NCBI GenBank assembly: GCA_010645155.1
Contig: JAAGOF010000088.1
Span: 423,564 to 487,563, forward strand
Direction: 5' to 3'
DNA from: Tigriopus japonicus
Lineage: Eukaryota; Arthropoda; Copepoda; Harpacticoida; Harpacticidae
DNA length: 64,000 nt
The notes below the pieces were generated by a model. It did no database searches. It was not told the DNA's origin and saw nothing but the letters and a program-made list of their open reading frames with translations. Both the position numbers and the translations under genes were made by a program. Shown here piece by piece: positions 20,392-33,329 of the stretch. Positions within the stretch are counted from its first letter, which is position 1. Each line of letters begins with the position of its first letter.

Positions 20392-23300
20392 CATTGGTGT
20401 ACGTACACTATTCTTTACTATTGAGTGTTCTGTTTTTTTAATCTCTTCTCTATAAAGTCAGAGTCTCTCAATCATCTGATTTTGATCTCCCACCAAACCG
20501 TCTGCCTTTGGGCCAAAATTTCAAGGCGCAGATCATCTTCAGATCAGTTTTGGGTTTTCATTGTCTAGCACCATGGGTACCGACAACTGAATCTGAATTA
20601 TGGGTTCATGCTTTGGGGCCGAGTTTGTCTAAGTTGTAATCCACTGAGGGATCTTTGGGCAATCTAATAGAGTGCTCACACAAATCAACTTACCTAATTC
20701 GAACAAGAAAGACGTTTGTATGGCCATGGGCATCCTCTTTGCGGTTCAATGATTTAAGACCAAATGCACAAATCAAATATCCCACAATTGCGAACCTACC
20801 TTCGGAAAGACAAAAATTAGTACGTGAGTGAGTCCCGAAATGGGACTGGAATTTGTAGCTCTTTTGGTTACTTGCACTGTTGTACATGAAAAAAAACGCA
20901 AAAAAAGAAATCTTATCAAATGCGGCTCAAGTGATAACCGGTATTTTGCCTGATGATTTGTCAAAATTGGATAACTTTTAACTGTTCTTGAGAATTTTCG
21001 TAATCTGGAAAAATATCTACCTCTATCTAAGAATGACAAGAGTATTTTCAAAGTAGAGATTAAATGCCATTTTTTGTTCCGACTAAAGGTGCTGCATCAA
21101 ATGAAATTGAATTCTGTTAAAGTTCGAAAAACATCCATAATCTTGTAAAGTCCTTGCAAATTTGTTATTTAAGTCGGACCTCCAATAAGCCTCTTTATGG
21201 GTAGATATCTTTGTTTCAAAAGTAGCGCTTCTTGGACCACAAAAATATACCTTGAAGAATTTTAAAACTTAACTTTCCAACAGCATTTTCAAAAAAAACA
21301 TATACAAGAAACTTGTTTTTCGCTGCCTTATTTCAGCGTTTTCTTGGGTGGTCCGAGAGGCACCCTTAATAGAGAAAACAATTGACAAAGAACAACTTGA
21401 TCAACGTTAGAATCGCACTTTGTCGAGATTTATTCTGAAATGGTGAACATTGCATCCATTGTCTTACGTACAATCAAACAAAATGATGGCTGTCAAAGGC
21501 CATTGTGTGTTTAGCTGAATTGGTCAATCTTCACATGGACCAGCATCGGATGCATTTCGCAGAAAATTGCATCGCAAAAACAAATTGGCCTGAGGCCAAA
21601 CCAAGGAGTAACAACTCTCTACAAAAACATAAAAGAATGCCGAGCTGAAATGCATTTTTTTCTTCTTACCAAGTCGGGCATGGTCTCGTTTCTCCAATGT
21701 TTTCCTCCTCTTTATTCACCTCGAGGTGATTGTAGGGCTTACCATTTGCATGTGGATGTCTCGTATATTCTTGCATTTGGGTTTTGCCCAGGGCATACTC
21801 AAAAATATGGGAGGATCGTTTCACGTCAGCCAACAGCCAATTTTTCTCCTCGAGATGAGCAACGTGGCATGCATCTTTGAAGTCGTCTCATCTTTCTTTC
21901 TTTGGGCCAAATTTTTATTTATCACCAATTTTTGCAACGCTGTGATTATAATCTAACGAGGGCTGCATTTGGGCCGGTTTTAAGCCAGCAATAGAAGCCA
22001 ATTTAAAAATGGGTGCCTTAATTGAGTGCAGCTGTACATTTAGTTACAGAGACTGAAAATCCTCGTACAAAGGAGCCAATAAACATAAAAAAATCCTGTG
22101 CCGTCGTTTTCTAGATATTTTTATCGTGATTTCTAACAAATAACTGAATTTCTGCTTATCTCAGATTATTTCTTACAATCAGAAAGTGTGTTATTCATTT
22201 GTTCAATCGTAAAAAAACACTTCTGATGTTAACACAAATACAATGAAAAAGCTACTTTTCTTATTGAAATTGGTACTTCATAAATTAAAACAAAGTTTTT
22301 TTTGTCAATTCTATACATCAGTAAAAATTTGCCATGCCTTTTGTAGAAATCCCTGCTTTTGCTCAAAAGTGGAAAGTATTTTGGAAAAATGGCAACTTTT
22401 TCAGCAATCTCCGTCTAAAAAAATGGCAACCATATTGCTGTTTACAGCAACACTGGTCACGGCTTATAGTACGTATTTTTGACAAACAACGACATTTTTT
22501 AAGTTTGCGAGCCCAATTCAAACAAGAGGACGATGGAATTAAGGTCCTTATCATAATATGTCTGTTTACCTCAACAACGGGTTCTGCAATCGTAATGAGT
22601 TGTAGCTCTGGAAAGGGCCCAAAGGAACCTGCATTATTATCAGTTTGAGTGCATCTTGAAATTTATGCCTTGAAGATTAAAGGGGGAGATCTACGTGAGA
22701 CCTTTCGGGGTCAAGTAACCCATTCCAGAGCCTCACACTCCTAATATTCCATTTTTAAGTGTCGGAATAAAATTTCGGAGCTCGAGATGATTGCGATGGC
22801 CTGTTTGGTCATCAAAAATTGTCGAGGGGTCTTCGTCATGGAACCCTTCGACACGATATAAATGTCGAGGTCAATCTTGAGCAAAAACCTCGGTGAAAGG
22901 TTAAAGTGTTGCATTTGAAAATATCCCTCTTTATCTTTGTCATCAGCATCTTCACTCCAAATGAAAGCAATCCAAAATGGACTGGACACCTTTGGCCTAA
23001 AGGGTTGTTCTATGGGCGAGCAAAGCCTAAGGTAATTAGTTTCATTCTCTGACCATAACTGGAGGAGCTGTCAAAATATAAGTACCCAGAGTGAATGTGA
23101 ATGTAGCTGCAAAAGGTTAAATAATCGCTTGGTCGCATAATTGCAACCACGTCTGTCTTGTGCAAGAAGTAGTACCTCCCTCTTAGTCTACATGTAAAGG
23201 GTAGTCCATAATTAACGTCCCTAAGGTTTTGGCAGTAATTTATGACAAAACAAGACCCGAAAGTGACTTTTTAGTATCAAAAACAAGAAGATTAGAGATG

Positions 23301-25923
23301 TTTGCCTACGAGTTTGTGTACTTAATCTAAGTTATTCAGTCACTATTAGGCTTTTCGATGTGCGGTCAAAGCTGGGATGATTTTTCAGAATAGAGCATAC
23401 GCCCCTTGGGTGGGGGAGTCGTTTTTGAAAATAAAATCATAGTTTCAGAGCGAGTCAGCCAGTTTCTCCAAGACTTGCTACGAGTATAACTCAAGTTGCT
23501 TCTTTTCACTGATACCAAGTATTTCTACAATATTAGTGTGCCACTTTGAGTTTCGAGTAATTATTTCTGTGTGTTAGGCATTGGACACTAAATACGGATG
23601 ACCCTGTAATTCGGCGTCGTGTACTTGAGTGGTTTTTTGTTCCAAGTAAATTCATGATTGATCTTGAGATTCCGACACGAAAAGTGGGAAGACGCCTCTT
23701 GGCACAAGAGTTTTGCTGGTACTTTGTAGAGTACTAGTACTCTGAAATAGAATTTGATCATTAAAATTCGATCACAGTGTTCGTGAATCAGTCAGGATTC
23801 CAGTTCTAAAAATAGATTTAGATATGGTCTTTTTGAGGGAATGGGGGATGAGCCTAACAGATTTTTTCAATTATTAGATACAGAAAAATGGTTAATCGAG
23901 AAGATGCAAAGTCCATTTGAAGGAGCGGACCAATGTTGCCAAGAATTTTCAGACCTATGCTGACAAAAGTTGTCAGACGAAATGTCAAATCTATCCAAAC
24001 ATCAAAAATTGTAGTAACGCTCAGGTCTGAAAATCTTTTTAGTTGTGTTGCAAAATAAAATGTGCGAGAAAATTGAAGCAATTATTGTATTTGTACTGAT
24101 ATTCCTTGACTTTACTGGATTCAGTAGTATTTGCCGATTGTTTAAAAAAATTGTTCCATTGTTCCTGCCGACAAACCTTGCACGCTCGCGATTAGCAAAA
24201 ATGTACGACAAAGCGAGAGCTGATGCAAAGCTTGTTCTGATATGTTCATTGTTTTGAAAAATAACAAATCAAAGAGACATTGACATAGTTTAAGTGAGAT
24301 GCCGAGGAATGAATACCAGACGTGTTTTTAGGAAAGGAATTGAACAAGCAACTCGTTTCAATGTTCAGTTCATCATTTTGAACAGAACGTAATTCTTCTT
24401 GTTAAAGTGCACGGACATACCTGTGAACCAAAATTTGCAGAAGGAATTTCTGAACAGTTTGCAAAAACGTTTTATGAAACAAAAGAACGCATTGATTTTG
24501 TGCTCGTTTCGTTATGTCAGTTAAATATTATCTATAATTTTGGTCATCGATTGTCAAACTGTTTTGTAAGGCAACCCCGATTTGGATTCAGGAATTCTTA
24601 ACCTTTCTCAGACCTCTCAAGATCGCATAACATCTCATAACATTATTTCTTTTTTTTGAGAGGCATGATATCTGTGAATGATTTCGAGGGCAGAAATATT
24701 TTTCTAAAATCAACACATTCCCAAGAAGCAATCCTACAACAAGCATCCGCATCCGAGAAAATCGCTGACTGCTCTCGGTTTAACCAATATTGCACACAAC
24801 TTCAACAAATCAAAGCCGACACACTTGTTGTTCCTGTTAGTAAATTGACAATTTAACTCTACAGACGGAATTAAAAAAAATATTTTGCGGTCAGAAAGTG
24901 GCATTAAAAAGGGAAGAAACAGCCATTTTGCTTTTTTGAGCGTAAACAGCATAGTATAAATTTTCAAGAGTCTTCACACGACACCTTCAAAGTAAACACG
25001 AAACGGCAAAAAAAAGGCTCAGGGTCTGCAGGGTAGGTGATAACTAGTAATTTCAATGATATGTCTTGAACCCCTCACTGTAAATTGATGAGATTCATGA
25101 GTTTTTCGAATTTTTCTTCAAAATTGTTCAGACATTGTCTTATGTCTGAAAATAGAGACCGTAGATTTTGAAAATTATGAAATGAGGATTGGGACAAGAA
25201 TGGTCATAGAAGTAGGGTTGGTCATTATAAAAAGACAATATATGTATATCCTTGATTCAGAGGAACAGATTCCTGTCTTCTCTTTTCCTAGAAAATATGA
25301 ACTACATAGATGGCGCATCAACTGCACTTCACTGATTTAGGTGAAAGAATGTCAGTTTTTCTCTAAATTGCTCCAAATACTGTCTCCCTGTAAAATCAGT
25401 TGCTAAGATACGTATTCAAGATTCTTACTAAGAAGATCGTATAATTAACTTTCAGATTAGCTATTAGATACAATGAATGGCAGCCAACACCTGGATTCGG
25501 GAGGAAGCAAGATGACGTAATTTGTAGAGCTGGATTGGGCCAAGATTTTTCGGTGCCAAGTCATGATCGGTTCGGATTTGTTCTATTTCTTAAAAAAAGT
25601 ACCTTAGTGAAGAAGAACTAAAAAGAATATTCGGGAAAAGGTGAAAAAGTTCAGCTTCAAAGTGATATTTATCGTACTGTGATGATTCGATTCCTCAGAG
25701 GTCCCTCCGACTCCGGATCGATTCCTGGTTTTTTGGATCTGATTTCGGGTAATGTTAGTTACTATTTTTTGAGTGAAAAAGAACAATTTTGTATCCTTTA
25801 CATATATTTCAACTGTTCTCCATTTTAGCATTCCTTGAAAGTTGCGTTTCGCTGAGAATTCAAACATTCATCTATAATACAAAATATTGATTTGACGCAA
25901 CTTCACAATGTTCTGTTTTCTGA
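20392..25923. other. 5.5-kb intergenic stretch without a recognised gene
   Basis: Minus ORFs at 20773-21051 and 22741-22989 and plus ORFs at 24407-24601 and 24656-24856 are under 100 codons, lack known motifs, and I found no splice chain linking them. Composition is AT-rich and mixed. Nothing further could be supported. Confidence 0.45.
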
Positions 25924-28712
25924 TTAATTGTCTTCTCCAACTAAGGTGTAAAAAGAGCTGCGTTTCTGCTCTTCTCCGGAAACGTTGAGCTCGACGCTAA
26001 AAGGTCGAAGGTGGTATGGATCCTGATTCAAAGAGGGCTTTTCTGTGGAGGACATCCGTTGTAGAGTTGATGCTCGACGCTCCTCCATTTCTTGGTTAGG
26101 GCCCAAACGAGTGGAAATTTCATTGTATAGATCATTGTGGAGGGCAGACCATTCTTTTGATTGGGTTTCATGTTTGGAGTCAACGCTGGAATAAATCATC
26201 ATTTGATTAGCTACAAATTAGTTTAAAGAGAGCAAACCAAAGTACAAGAGTTGGCAATATTTCTGTTACTATGACACGCGAAACCAAAACATCGAAAAGA
26301 AACTCATTATGCGAAATGATTTTTCCTAGGCATTCATTAGGGAGGTAGTGTCGTACACTTATTTATGCTATGTTTATCAAGTCACGGGCAAAAGCTAAAA
26401 TATATACACAAAATATGCTTAAAATAAGTGCTCAAAGTGTTCCAAGTTCATAGGTATGGTGTATTTTTTGGAATTATGGTTTATTATTTGTTGAAAACTA
26501 ACTCATGTTTCAAATTGATAAAAACAGTTTTGGGTAGATTTTTTTTTCATTGAATAAACAAATTAAAGGACGTGAAAAAGAGTCGACAAAATGCAAACAC
26601 GCTTATTTGTTTCCTAGGCGAGTACAATTTGTGGATCATTTTTAACTGATTTTGAGGGTAAAATTCTGATTTTGGCCACACCTATTTTGACAAGTGGTTA
26701 AAATTAGAGATGCAGGAGGAGGTTTGAGTGATCTCTTCAAAAATCTTATCGCGGGCAGATGAAAGAAGAGAAAAGGCTTGTTGGACAACAACAAGGTGGC
26801 TCGTGAGAATTTGGGCAGTTTAAGGGTTGATGCATTTTACAGACCGCCCTTATGACTTCGATGCTATGAAAAGTTTGAACACCTTTGGTTAGGATTTTGG
26901 AAAAATATCCACACTCTATTTGGTCGTTTTTGCTTGAGAAAATCACAACAAAAGGCCACTGTTTTTGTGTAAGTACAAGTGTAAGTGATGTTATAAGCAC
27001 TGATTTGTCTCGTCAAACTCCAAAACCATCAAGGTACCAAACAAAATGCCGTGTTTTGCACCTTTTTCTCTTCGATAGCAAAGGTCTCTTCCAGTGCTTG
27101 CTATTTTTTTGATTAAAAGATGCATATTCTTGCAAAACACAGCGTGAATATGTCCAAACTCGCCTTTTGACATTTTTCATGGCATGTAAGTCATAGAGGC
27201 GGTGCGTAAAATGCGAAAACCCTTGCACTGACCAAATTCTTACCTTGACAAACAAGCCTTTTCTCTTCTTTCATCCGCCAGCGATAAGATTTTTAAAGAG
27301 ATCACTCAAACCTCCCCCGGCATCTGCCATTCAAGAGAATAGAAGAGCAGATGATATGCAAAAGAAAATGGCAAAAAGTGTGATTTAAATAATGCTTAAA
27401 GACCTGGAAAATACTTATTTTTTCAGAAGTTAAAAAAAACAGTTTTTATATGGTAAAAATGGCGTTTTGTGTAAAAAAAGGATTTTTTTCAGAAGTAAAA
27501 AAGCAGTTTTTATGTGGTAAAAATGGCGTTTTATGGAATAAATTAGATTAAGTTTTATTTTTAGATATGTGGATACTACCTCCTAATGTCTATTTCTGAG
27601 ATGTTACAATTTTGAATCCCTTTTAAACCAAGAACAAGATTGGTCAACAAATTTTTATTCCATGATCCACTTACGTAAGTGCCGTTAGTTTTCCCCAGCA
27701 AGTCTCACTCTGGCAACTTTCTAATTATTACATCAATTTTCTGTTGGGTTATAATAGTTCTAATACAAACACTAGCAAATCTCATAATTTATGCAAAAAG
27801 TAAGATTAAAAGTAATATTGACGTGAGAAATAAGCCATCAGTAACATTACATTCCTTAAGTTTCTGACTTCATTAACCAAAAAAATAAGTACATTGTTGC
27901 CAAAATTTCTGACAAAATATCAGATTTCAATTTTTGCTTGATAATGTTAACAATAAAAGGAAAAACGTTGAAAAGACGGAAAGAGGCCATATAATAAAAG
28001 AACAAGTTCAAAACAATTGCATCATCAATTTATATTACAGAACACCGAGGAATTGCCAAACATTGTCATCAGAGGGCGACCTTGTAGCCAACTCTTACTA
28101 ACCCAAAATTGAGGTCTTTTGTGATTTTACGTCTTACTCAATTTTCTCAAATGACGAATTGGATCCTGAATCCTTTCCCGATGATTGCCCCGATTCATCC
28201 GAATCTCCAATATTCGGAATTTCCAAGCTTGACTCCGAAGCTTCACTCTCATCATCATCGTGAATGGAATCAATCTCGGGAAGTAATCCAGGTTCTTGAG
28301 TCGGACACCGGATACTCGTCACAACACGCATTGAATCCGACCCACGTTTGGCCTTCAAATTGGTCTTCGCAACCACTTCGGGAGACTCCTTCAAGCCTTT
28401 CATATAGGATGCAATTTAAGTGAAAATGAAACAATCATAATAACAAGATGGAAGTGGGAACACAAGCACAAAATGAAGCTGGGCTCAAGCACTCGAAGGC
28501 GTACCAAGTGGAACAGAGGGCACATCAGGAATCTCAGCATTCTCGTTTTCGATGCTCATTCGGGATTTGAGAGCGTTTTCTCCGGGATCTCGGAATTCCA
28601 CACGATTTTGTGAATTCTCTGGACACGGTTTAAAGCTAACATTGGGGGTCACGTGTTTCGTGTCCGCCTTAGTTTTAGCGGTCTTGCCACAAATTGAGAG
28701 ACAACAGCCCAT
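25924..28712 (-). CDS. Small acidic protein with MGCC dual-acylation N-terminus (three exons, 242 aa)
   Basis: Exons 28712-28505, 28396-28138 and 26185-25924 join in frame: phase 1 (CTTG|gtacgc to gaaag|GC), then phase 2 (TTGA|gtaaga to ttccag|C), ending in TAA. The protein starts MGCCLSICGK: Gly2 is a likely N-myristoylation site and Cys3, Cys4 and Cys8 possible palmitoylation sites, so it is probably anchored at the inner face of a membrane. The middle (residues about 110-150) is Asp/Glu/Ser-rich and low-complexity (DSIHDDDESEASESS). The C-terminal exon (157-242) holds KEWSALHNDLYNEISTRLG, an amphipathic-looking segment, and ends FYTLVGEDN. There is no signal peptide, membrane span or enzyme motif. 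I do not recognise the family; LAMTOR1 has a similar MGCC start but the rest does not match. Intron 2 (1952 bp) carries an inverted-repeat element and a tandem duplication. Confidence 0.72.
26708..27328. mobile_element. Inverted-repeat element in intron 2 of the MGCC gene
   Basis: ggaggtttgagtgatctctt plus caaaaatcttatcg and gatgaaagaagagaaaaggc on the left (26716-26785) are repeated in inverse at about 27250-27325, roughly 75 bp per arm with few mismatches. Element length is about 620 bp. No target duplication is obvious. Confidence 0.7.
27417..27535. repeat. Tandem duplication, two units of about 58 bp
   Basis: tttttcagaagttaaaaaaa...cagtttttatatggtaaaaatggcgtttt occurs twice in direct order with small indels. 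It is non-coding and lies in the same intron as the element at 26708. Confidence 0.7.
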
Positions 28713-29631
28713 TTTGGACCCAAGAACAAAGTCCCACTTGCTCTCTTTCTCACTCGAATTTTATTGTGGTTGATAGTAGGATTGAAATAATAGTATCTTT
28801 GGAAAAGCGGAAAAGAGTGTTATCACATATGAGAGGTTTCCATTGAATTTGTGTGATGAATGTTTTTGCGCGGCTCTGCACGAGTGAGTAAGTGAGTGTT
28901 AAATGCTGATGATCACCGCCAAGTTCGATGGATCGGAAATGTTTCAAGCTCTCAAATTACAAAAGAGATCACTCGAGTTCATCATAAGCGTAAAGTTTAA
29001 ATGTTAGGGAACTCGTGGTATTTTGCACTTCATGAAAACTGGCCACTCTCTTTTCTCTCATTTAATCTTTGCAGGCTGTCACTAAGCCCACGTTATGGCA
29101 TTGCGTAATTCATATTTAACGACGAGCAAGAAGCGCAAATTAACCTGGTCTTTAGCCGTTCGTCAAAAAGAGGAACGGATTACTTTCAGTTCAAATTCCT
29201 TTTCTTGAAATGAGGAATTCCTTACTCCAGAATTCCTTTTCATAAAGGAACGGCGTCACAAAATTAATCGCTTCAAAGGTACTTGTTGTTTTGGCTAAGT
29301 GGAATATATTTGTTTTGTTGTTTTTTTTGCCCGTGAGATTCAATAAACTTGGAAGAATGCAGGAGGTGGATAAAATCAATGTGGCCAAATATTTTGGGAC
29401 TGAAGCGCCAACCAACTTTTGACGCAAAAGCGCCATATCCGTGCCATATTTTCTCAAAAAAAAAATTCAAAAGCGCCAAATTCGTTGAAGGAAACGTGGT
29501 TTTTATTGTTTGCAATATTCCATGGGATTCTTCCCTTTATGGATTAATACAATTTTTCTTCTCTGTCTCTTTTTTAATACTGAATAATCTTTTCTCTTAA
29601 GAACCCCAATTAAGTTTTGAAAACAGAGACA
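28713..29631. other. Region upstream of the MGCC gene; no gene seen
   Basis: Should hold the promoter of the minus gene starting at 28712. A local repeat of aggaattcctt/ggaacgg motifs occurs at 29170-29265. The ORFs are short and overlap on both strands without motifs. Confidence 0.4.
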
Positions 29632-30240
29632 AAGAAAACCAGCATTCTCGAACTAGTGTTCTCCGACGACCTAGATCTGGTGGAAAAAATTCAAGCGCTG
29701 CCAACTAGCCTTTCTGATCACAATATTCTAGAGAAATTCACTAAACTAGACAATGAATCTTTCCAAGCCCGAGAAAAAATCCAGAGACGGGAATAGCTAA
29801 GTATCGATTCAAAGAAGAACACTGGCCTCTGATTAACGATAAATTTGAATCAATTGACCTTGTTTCCAAATTGGAACAAAATATCGGCGAGAAGATTAAA
29901 GTTATTCTTCTAAACTTCTTAAATCTTCCATTGAACAGGATCAGTTGTGCAAAGAGAAAAATGTTGTGAAAGATATAAAACTTGACTCGAAAGCATTTTA
30001 CTCATATGCCAAATCTAAACGCAAATCCAAGTAATCTATTGGACCTTTTTGTTTGGATAACGGAGAAATATCTCATCTAACCGATTTGGCAAATGCTCTT
30101 AACGAACAATTTGCATCAGTGTTTTCCACCTCCATGCAATGAACCCCACTAAATGTCAGCGAAAACACTCCGTCGCCAGCGCCGTGTGTGGTCAGGCCCA
30201 TAAGTTGCGTGAAAAAGCAAATACTTCCGACGAATATCGT
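29632..30240 (+). pseudogene. Decayed LINE ORF2 fragment (endonuclease end and linker before RT)
   Basis: Plus-strand frames read TSILELVFSDDLDLVEKIQ, then SLSDHNILE, the end of an apurinic-type endonuclease domain with its conserved SDH. After in-frame stops come DSKAFYSYAKSKRKSK, ISHLTDLANALNEQFASVFS, the linker found between endonuclease and reverse transcriptase in jockey/CR1-like LINEs. It is homologous to the minus copy at 33330-34636 but a separate, more diverged piece. It stops just before the MITE at 30261. Confidence 0.75.
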
Positions 30241-30260
30241 AAAACTTGCTTTGCCAGTGG

Positions 30261-30445
30261 ATGATCATTAGAGGGTGGATAAAAAAGTTTTTTTTTTTTC
30301 TGCAGAGCAAAAAATCTAGACGATTTACGATACAGGTCAGCTGGGGTCAGCTGAACACTAACACTAAAGGAGAGCTAGTTGCATCAGCCGTCTAGAATTT
30401 CTGCTCTGCAGGAAAAAAACTTTTTTTCCACCCTCTAATGATCAT
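30261..30445. mobile_element. 185-bp foldback MITE
   Basis: atgatcattagagggtgg at the left and ccaccctctaatgatcat at the right are perfect inverted repeats. The symmetry extends through the poly(A/T) tract to ctgcagagca/tgctctgcag and tctagacg/cgtctaga. It follows directly on a decayed LINE. Confidence 0.85.
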
Positions 30446-30893
30446 GGTACGAACGAAAGTACGCAAGACATATTCCCAATGTCAAATCCTATTCATGTGC
30501 AAATAAATGGTCGCAAATTATAGAAAATCAACTACAATGAGCACTTCAGTATAATTTAGGAGAGGCATCCCGTGGGCACTATGGTCCGACTCGGGTGTAG
30601 TTGTCAGATAGGGATTTTTGATGCCACTTTTTGGCACTATTTTACGAAATGATACTTCGTCAGTGGCGTAGATTCACTAAAATGTCACAAGTTTTGGTTA
30701 AATCATGTTGCTGAGGAAATTATTTGCTATTTTGCCAAAATGTGGGGTGAAGTATTTCGATACGGCAATTTTCTTGCAAATTTTGTGGGGTTCAATTGTA
30801 CCAAACGAACCCTGTTTGAACAAGAACACTAACTTTCGAAGCTTAAACCATTGTTGAGAAAGATGCTCTTGAAGCAATTGAATCACTTAGATC

Positions 30894-31826
30894 TCAGACT
30901 AATGGGCAAAAGATTGAACAATCAAGGAGCCCCGTAAAAGAAGAGAGGATGGAGGACTTCATTGTTCGAAATAGCCTCGATTCCCGTGGATTTGGAGGCG
31001 CTCTCAGAACGCACGTAAAACCTCTACGATCGCTACAACTGATCTCAAATCCTGGGTTAGGACAGAGCCCATGAATGCTCTTGAAAACATACAGTATCAG
31101 ATACCTATCATACCCTCTCTGAGTACAGTACAGCCCTAACTTCTTGAGCCTCTCCCAATACGAGAGCTCTCTCATTCCTGTGATGTTCCTAGTAAAACAT
31201 CTTTGGACCTGCTCGACCTTTTGCAAATCTGTTGAACTCATTGGAGCCCAAATGGGTGAGGCATATTCAAGATGAGGCTGAACAATCGACTTGTACAGAG
31301 TTAGCATCGTAATACTATCTCTGGACCTGAAAGTGCGATAGATCCAGCCACATGTTTGAAATGCCTTCCCCACTTTCAATTGGATATGCTCATCAAACTT
31401 TCCATCATCTTAGACGACAACTCCCAAATCTCTCATGGACGATACCTGCTCAATATCACAACCTCCACTGTCTTTGAGCGGGACATCTAATTTTGACATC
31501 CCATACGTCATTGTGCGAATTTCATCCCGTTCAATGCCATGTTACTCTCGCCAACCCAAGAGTAGACTTTCTCCAAGTCATCTACTAAACATTTTGGGTC
31601 CTGACCATTCCTTCCACAAACTAATTTTGTGTCATCAGCATATGAAGAAATACTGGCTTTTGTTCTAAACTTCTGGAGAGGAGCAATGAAGAGAATAAAC
31701 AGGAGCGGACCTAAAATTGAACCTTGTGGAACACCTGACTTGACATCATACATGCCACTAAATGATCCTTCAACCTTAACCATTTACTGCCAAACACTCA
31801 TGAAACTACCAATCCAATTCTGGTAG
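30894..31826 (-). pseudogene. LINE reverse transcriptase fragment (YADD core to near the C-terminus)
   Basis: Reading down the minus strand: WIGSF, then VKSGVPQGSILGPLLFILF (RT motif with the template-binding GVPQGS), SSYADDTKL (catalytic YADD), then after a stop and frame change VGKAFQTCGWIYRTFRSRD, PHLEYASPIWAP and the typical post-RT region. Internal stops make it a pseudogene. The ORF2 end continues the sequence found at 32426-32555, so these may be parts of one element. At about 31830 the strand of the LINE sequence switches. Confidence 0.85.
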
Positions 31827-31835
31827 TTCTGGATC

Positions 31836-31957
31836 TGGTAGTCACAGATCAAGATGCTTTTGAGGCCATCAAGAGCTTAAAGCTCTCAAGTTCTCCTGGA
31901 CCTGATGGTGTGACATCTCAGTTTCTGAAGAAATGTTCACAGATTCTTGCCCCTGTT
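31836..31957 (+). pseudogene. LINE RT N-terminal piece in opposite orientation, cut by the assembly gap
   Basis: The plus strand reads VVTDQDAFEAIKSLKLSSSP, GPDGVTSQFLKKCSQILAPV, the same segment that occurs on the minus strand at about 33370-33490 (DQDTFEAIKSLKLSSS, PGPDGVTSQFLMKCSQ). It abuts the minus RT fragment on its left and runs into Ns on its right. Confidence 0.85.
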
Positions 31958-32425
31958 NNNNNNNNNNNNNNNNNNNNNNNNNNNNNNNNNNNNNNNNNNN
32001 NNNNNNNNNNNNNNNNNNNNNNNNNNNNNNNNNNNNNNNNNNNNNNNNNNNNNNNNNNNNNNNNNNNNNNNNNNNNNNNNNNNNNNNNNNNNNNNNNNNN
32101 NNNNNNNNNNNNNNNNNNNNNNNNNNNNNNNNNNNNNNNNNNNNNNNNNNNNNNNNNNNNNNNNNNNNNNNNNNNNNNNNNNNNNNNNNNNNNNNNNNNN
32201 NNNNNNNNNNNNNNNNNNNNNNNNNNNNNNNNNNNNNNNNNNNNNNNNNNNNNNNNNNNNNNNNNNNNNNNNNNNNNNNNNNNNNNNNNNNNNNNNNNNN
32301 NNNNNNNNNNNNNNNNNNNNNNNNNNNNNNNNNNNNNNNNNNNNNNNNNNNNNNNNNNNNNNNNNNNNNNNNNNNNNNNNNNNNNNNNNNNNNNNNNNNN
32401 NNNNNNNNNNNNNNNNNNNNNNNNN
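31958..32425. other. Assembly gap (468 N)
   Basis: A run of N. Both flanks are LINE sequence, but of different parts and orientations, so the join across the gap may be a repeat-driven scaffold join. Confidence 0.99.
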
Positions 32426-32555
32426 AGTTACTGTTGGCAGATCTGTACAACCCTTGAATAGTGGGTTGGTCAGGAATAGTATTCAAAAATTTGTCCAATC
32501 CTGCCTTAAATGCTATTAGAGGATTAGCTCCTACATATTCCCGACGAAGACTATA
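32426..32555 (-). pseudogene. LINE ORF2 C-terminal end
   Basis: The minus strand reads SLRREYVGANPLIAFKAGLD, KFLNTIPDQPTIQGLYRSAN, the end of ORF2 after the RT. The same sequence recurs at 57656-57785 with about 85% identity by eye. Right of 32555 the LINE similarity stops. Confidence 0.75.
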
Positions 32556-33329
32556 CTATCGGACTGTAAAAGTTACTTCGTAAGTACGAACCACCGCAAA
32601 CGGGTTTCGTGAAGACAACTTCTTCAATTAAAGCAGAGTACGGCGTCGTCCAATTAATTTTCGCGGAACTTTCCTCAAAATATTTCTTAAATCTGCCTTA
32701 TAGACGAACACAGTCATGGAAATTGAATCTTTGAATTTAGCTCACGTACTCCACGTGTGTATCTTTGAAGTATACATTTCTAATTACTTTAGGTAGTTAT
32801 TGAGATTGCTGCAGTAAACCAAGCATCATTCCTTTGAATTTCCCGTCTTAATCTTTGGTTATTCCGTAGATGTTTTAAGCGTCTTGATATGTATCCACTT
32901 TGCTCGTCCAAACACCTCCAACTTGGAAGATACCAAACTCCACACGACCAATTCTTTACAGAACTCAATTTACAATCGACCATAATTATCATTTAGCTCC
33001 TTGATATAAAGCTACGAGATACCTGTTTTTGATCTAGCTACTTCGTAAATGTTTAAGAACCTCACCTCTGTATTCAAGAACGTTATGGAATAGTTAAGTT
33101 GTTGGGTTCAAAATACAAAAATTGAAAATCAACATGTAAAAGCTACTCCATAAGAAGCTTACAGTACAACAAAAGCAAAAAGCTCATAACTCAAGCTTGT
33201 TTATAAGTGTAGCAAATGAGAGAATGAAAAATATAGAAATAATTTGATTCATAAAGTCAAGAAATGGCAGCACTGACAACTTGAAGCACCTCAACCATAG
33301 TTACCTCCGAGGTAGGACATTCAAAACCC
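32556..33329. other. Non-coding stretch between LINE pieces
   Basis: No ORF with a motif. Repeated words such as gttacttcgtaagt and gctacttcgtaaatg suggest an old repeat. No gene was seen. Confidence 0.35.

Noticed and set aside
22741..22989. 82-codon minus ORF
   Set aside because: No recognisable motif, no splice partner and no homologous copy; not enough to call a gene.
31869..32519. Open frames of 174-209 codons across the N run
   Set aside because: They are open only because N codons give no stop; the real content is LINE fragments on the two flanks.
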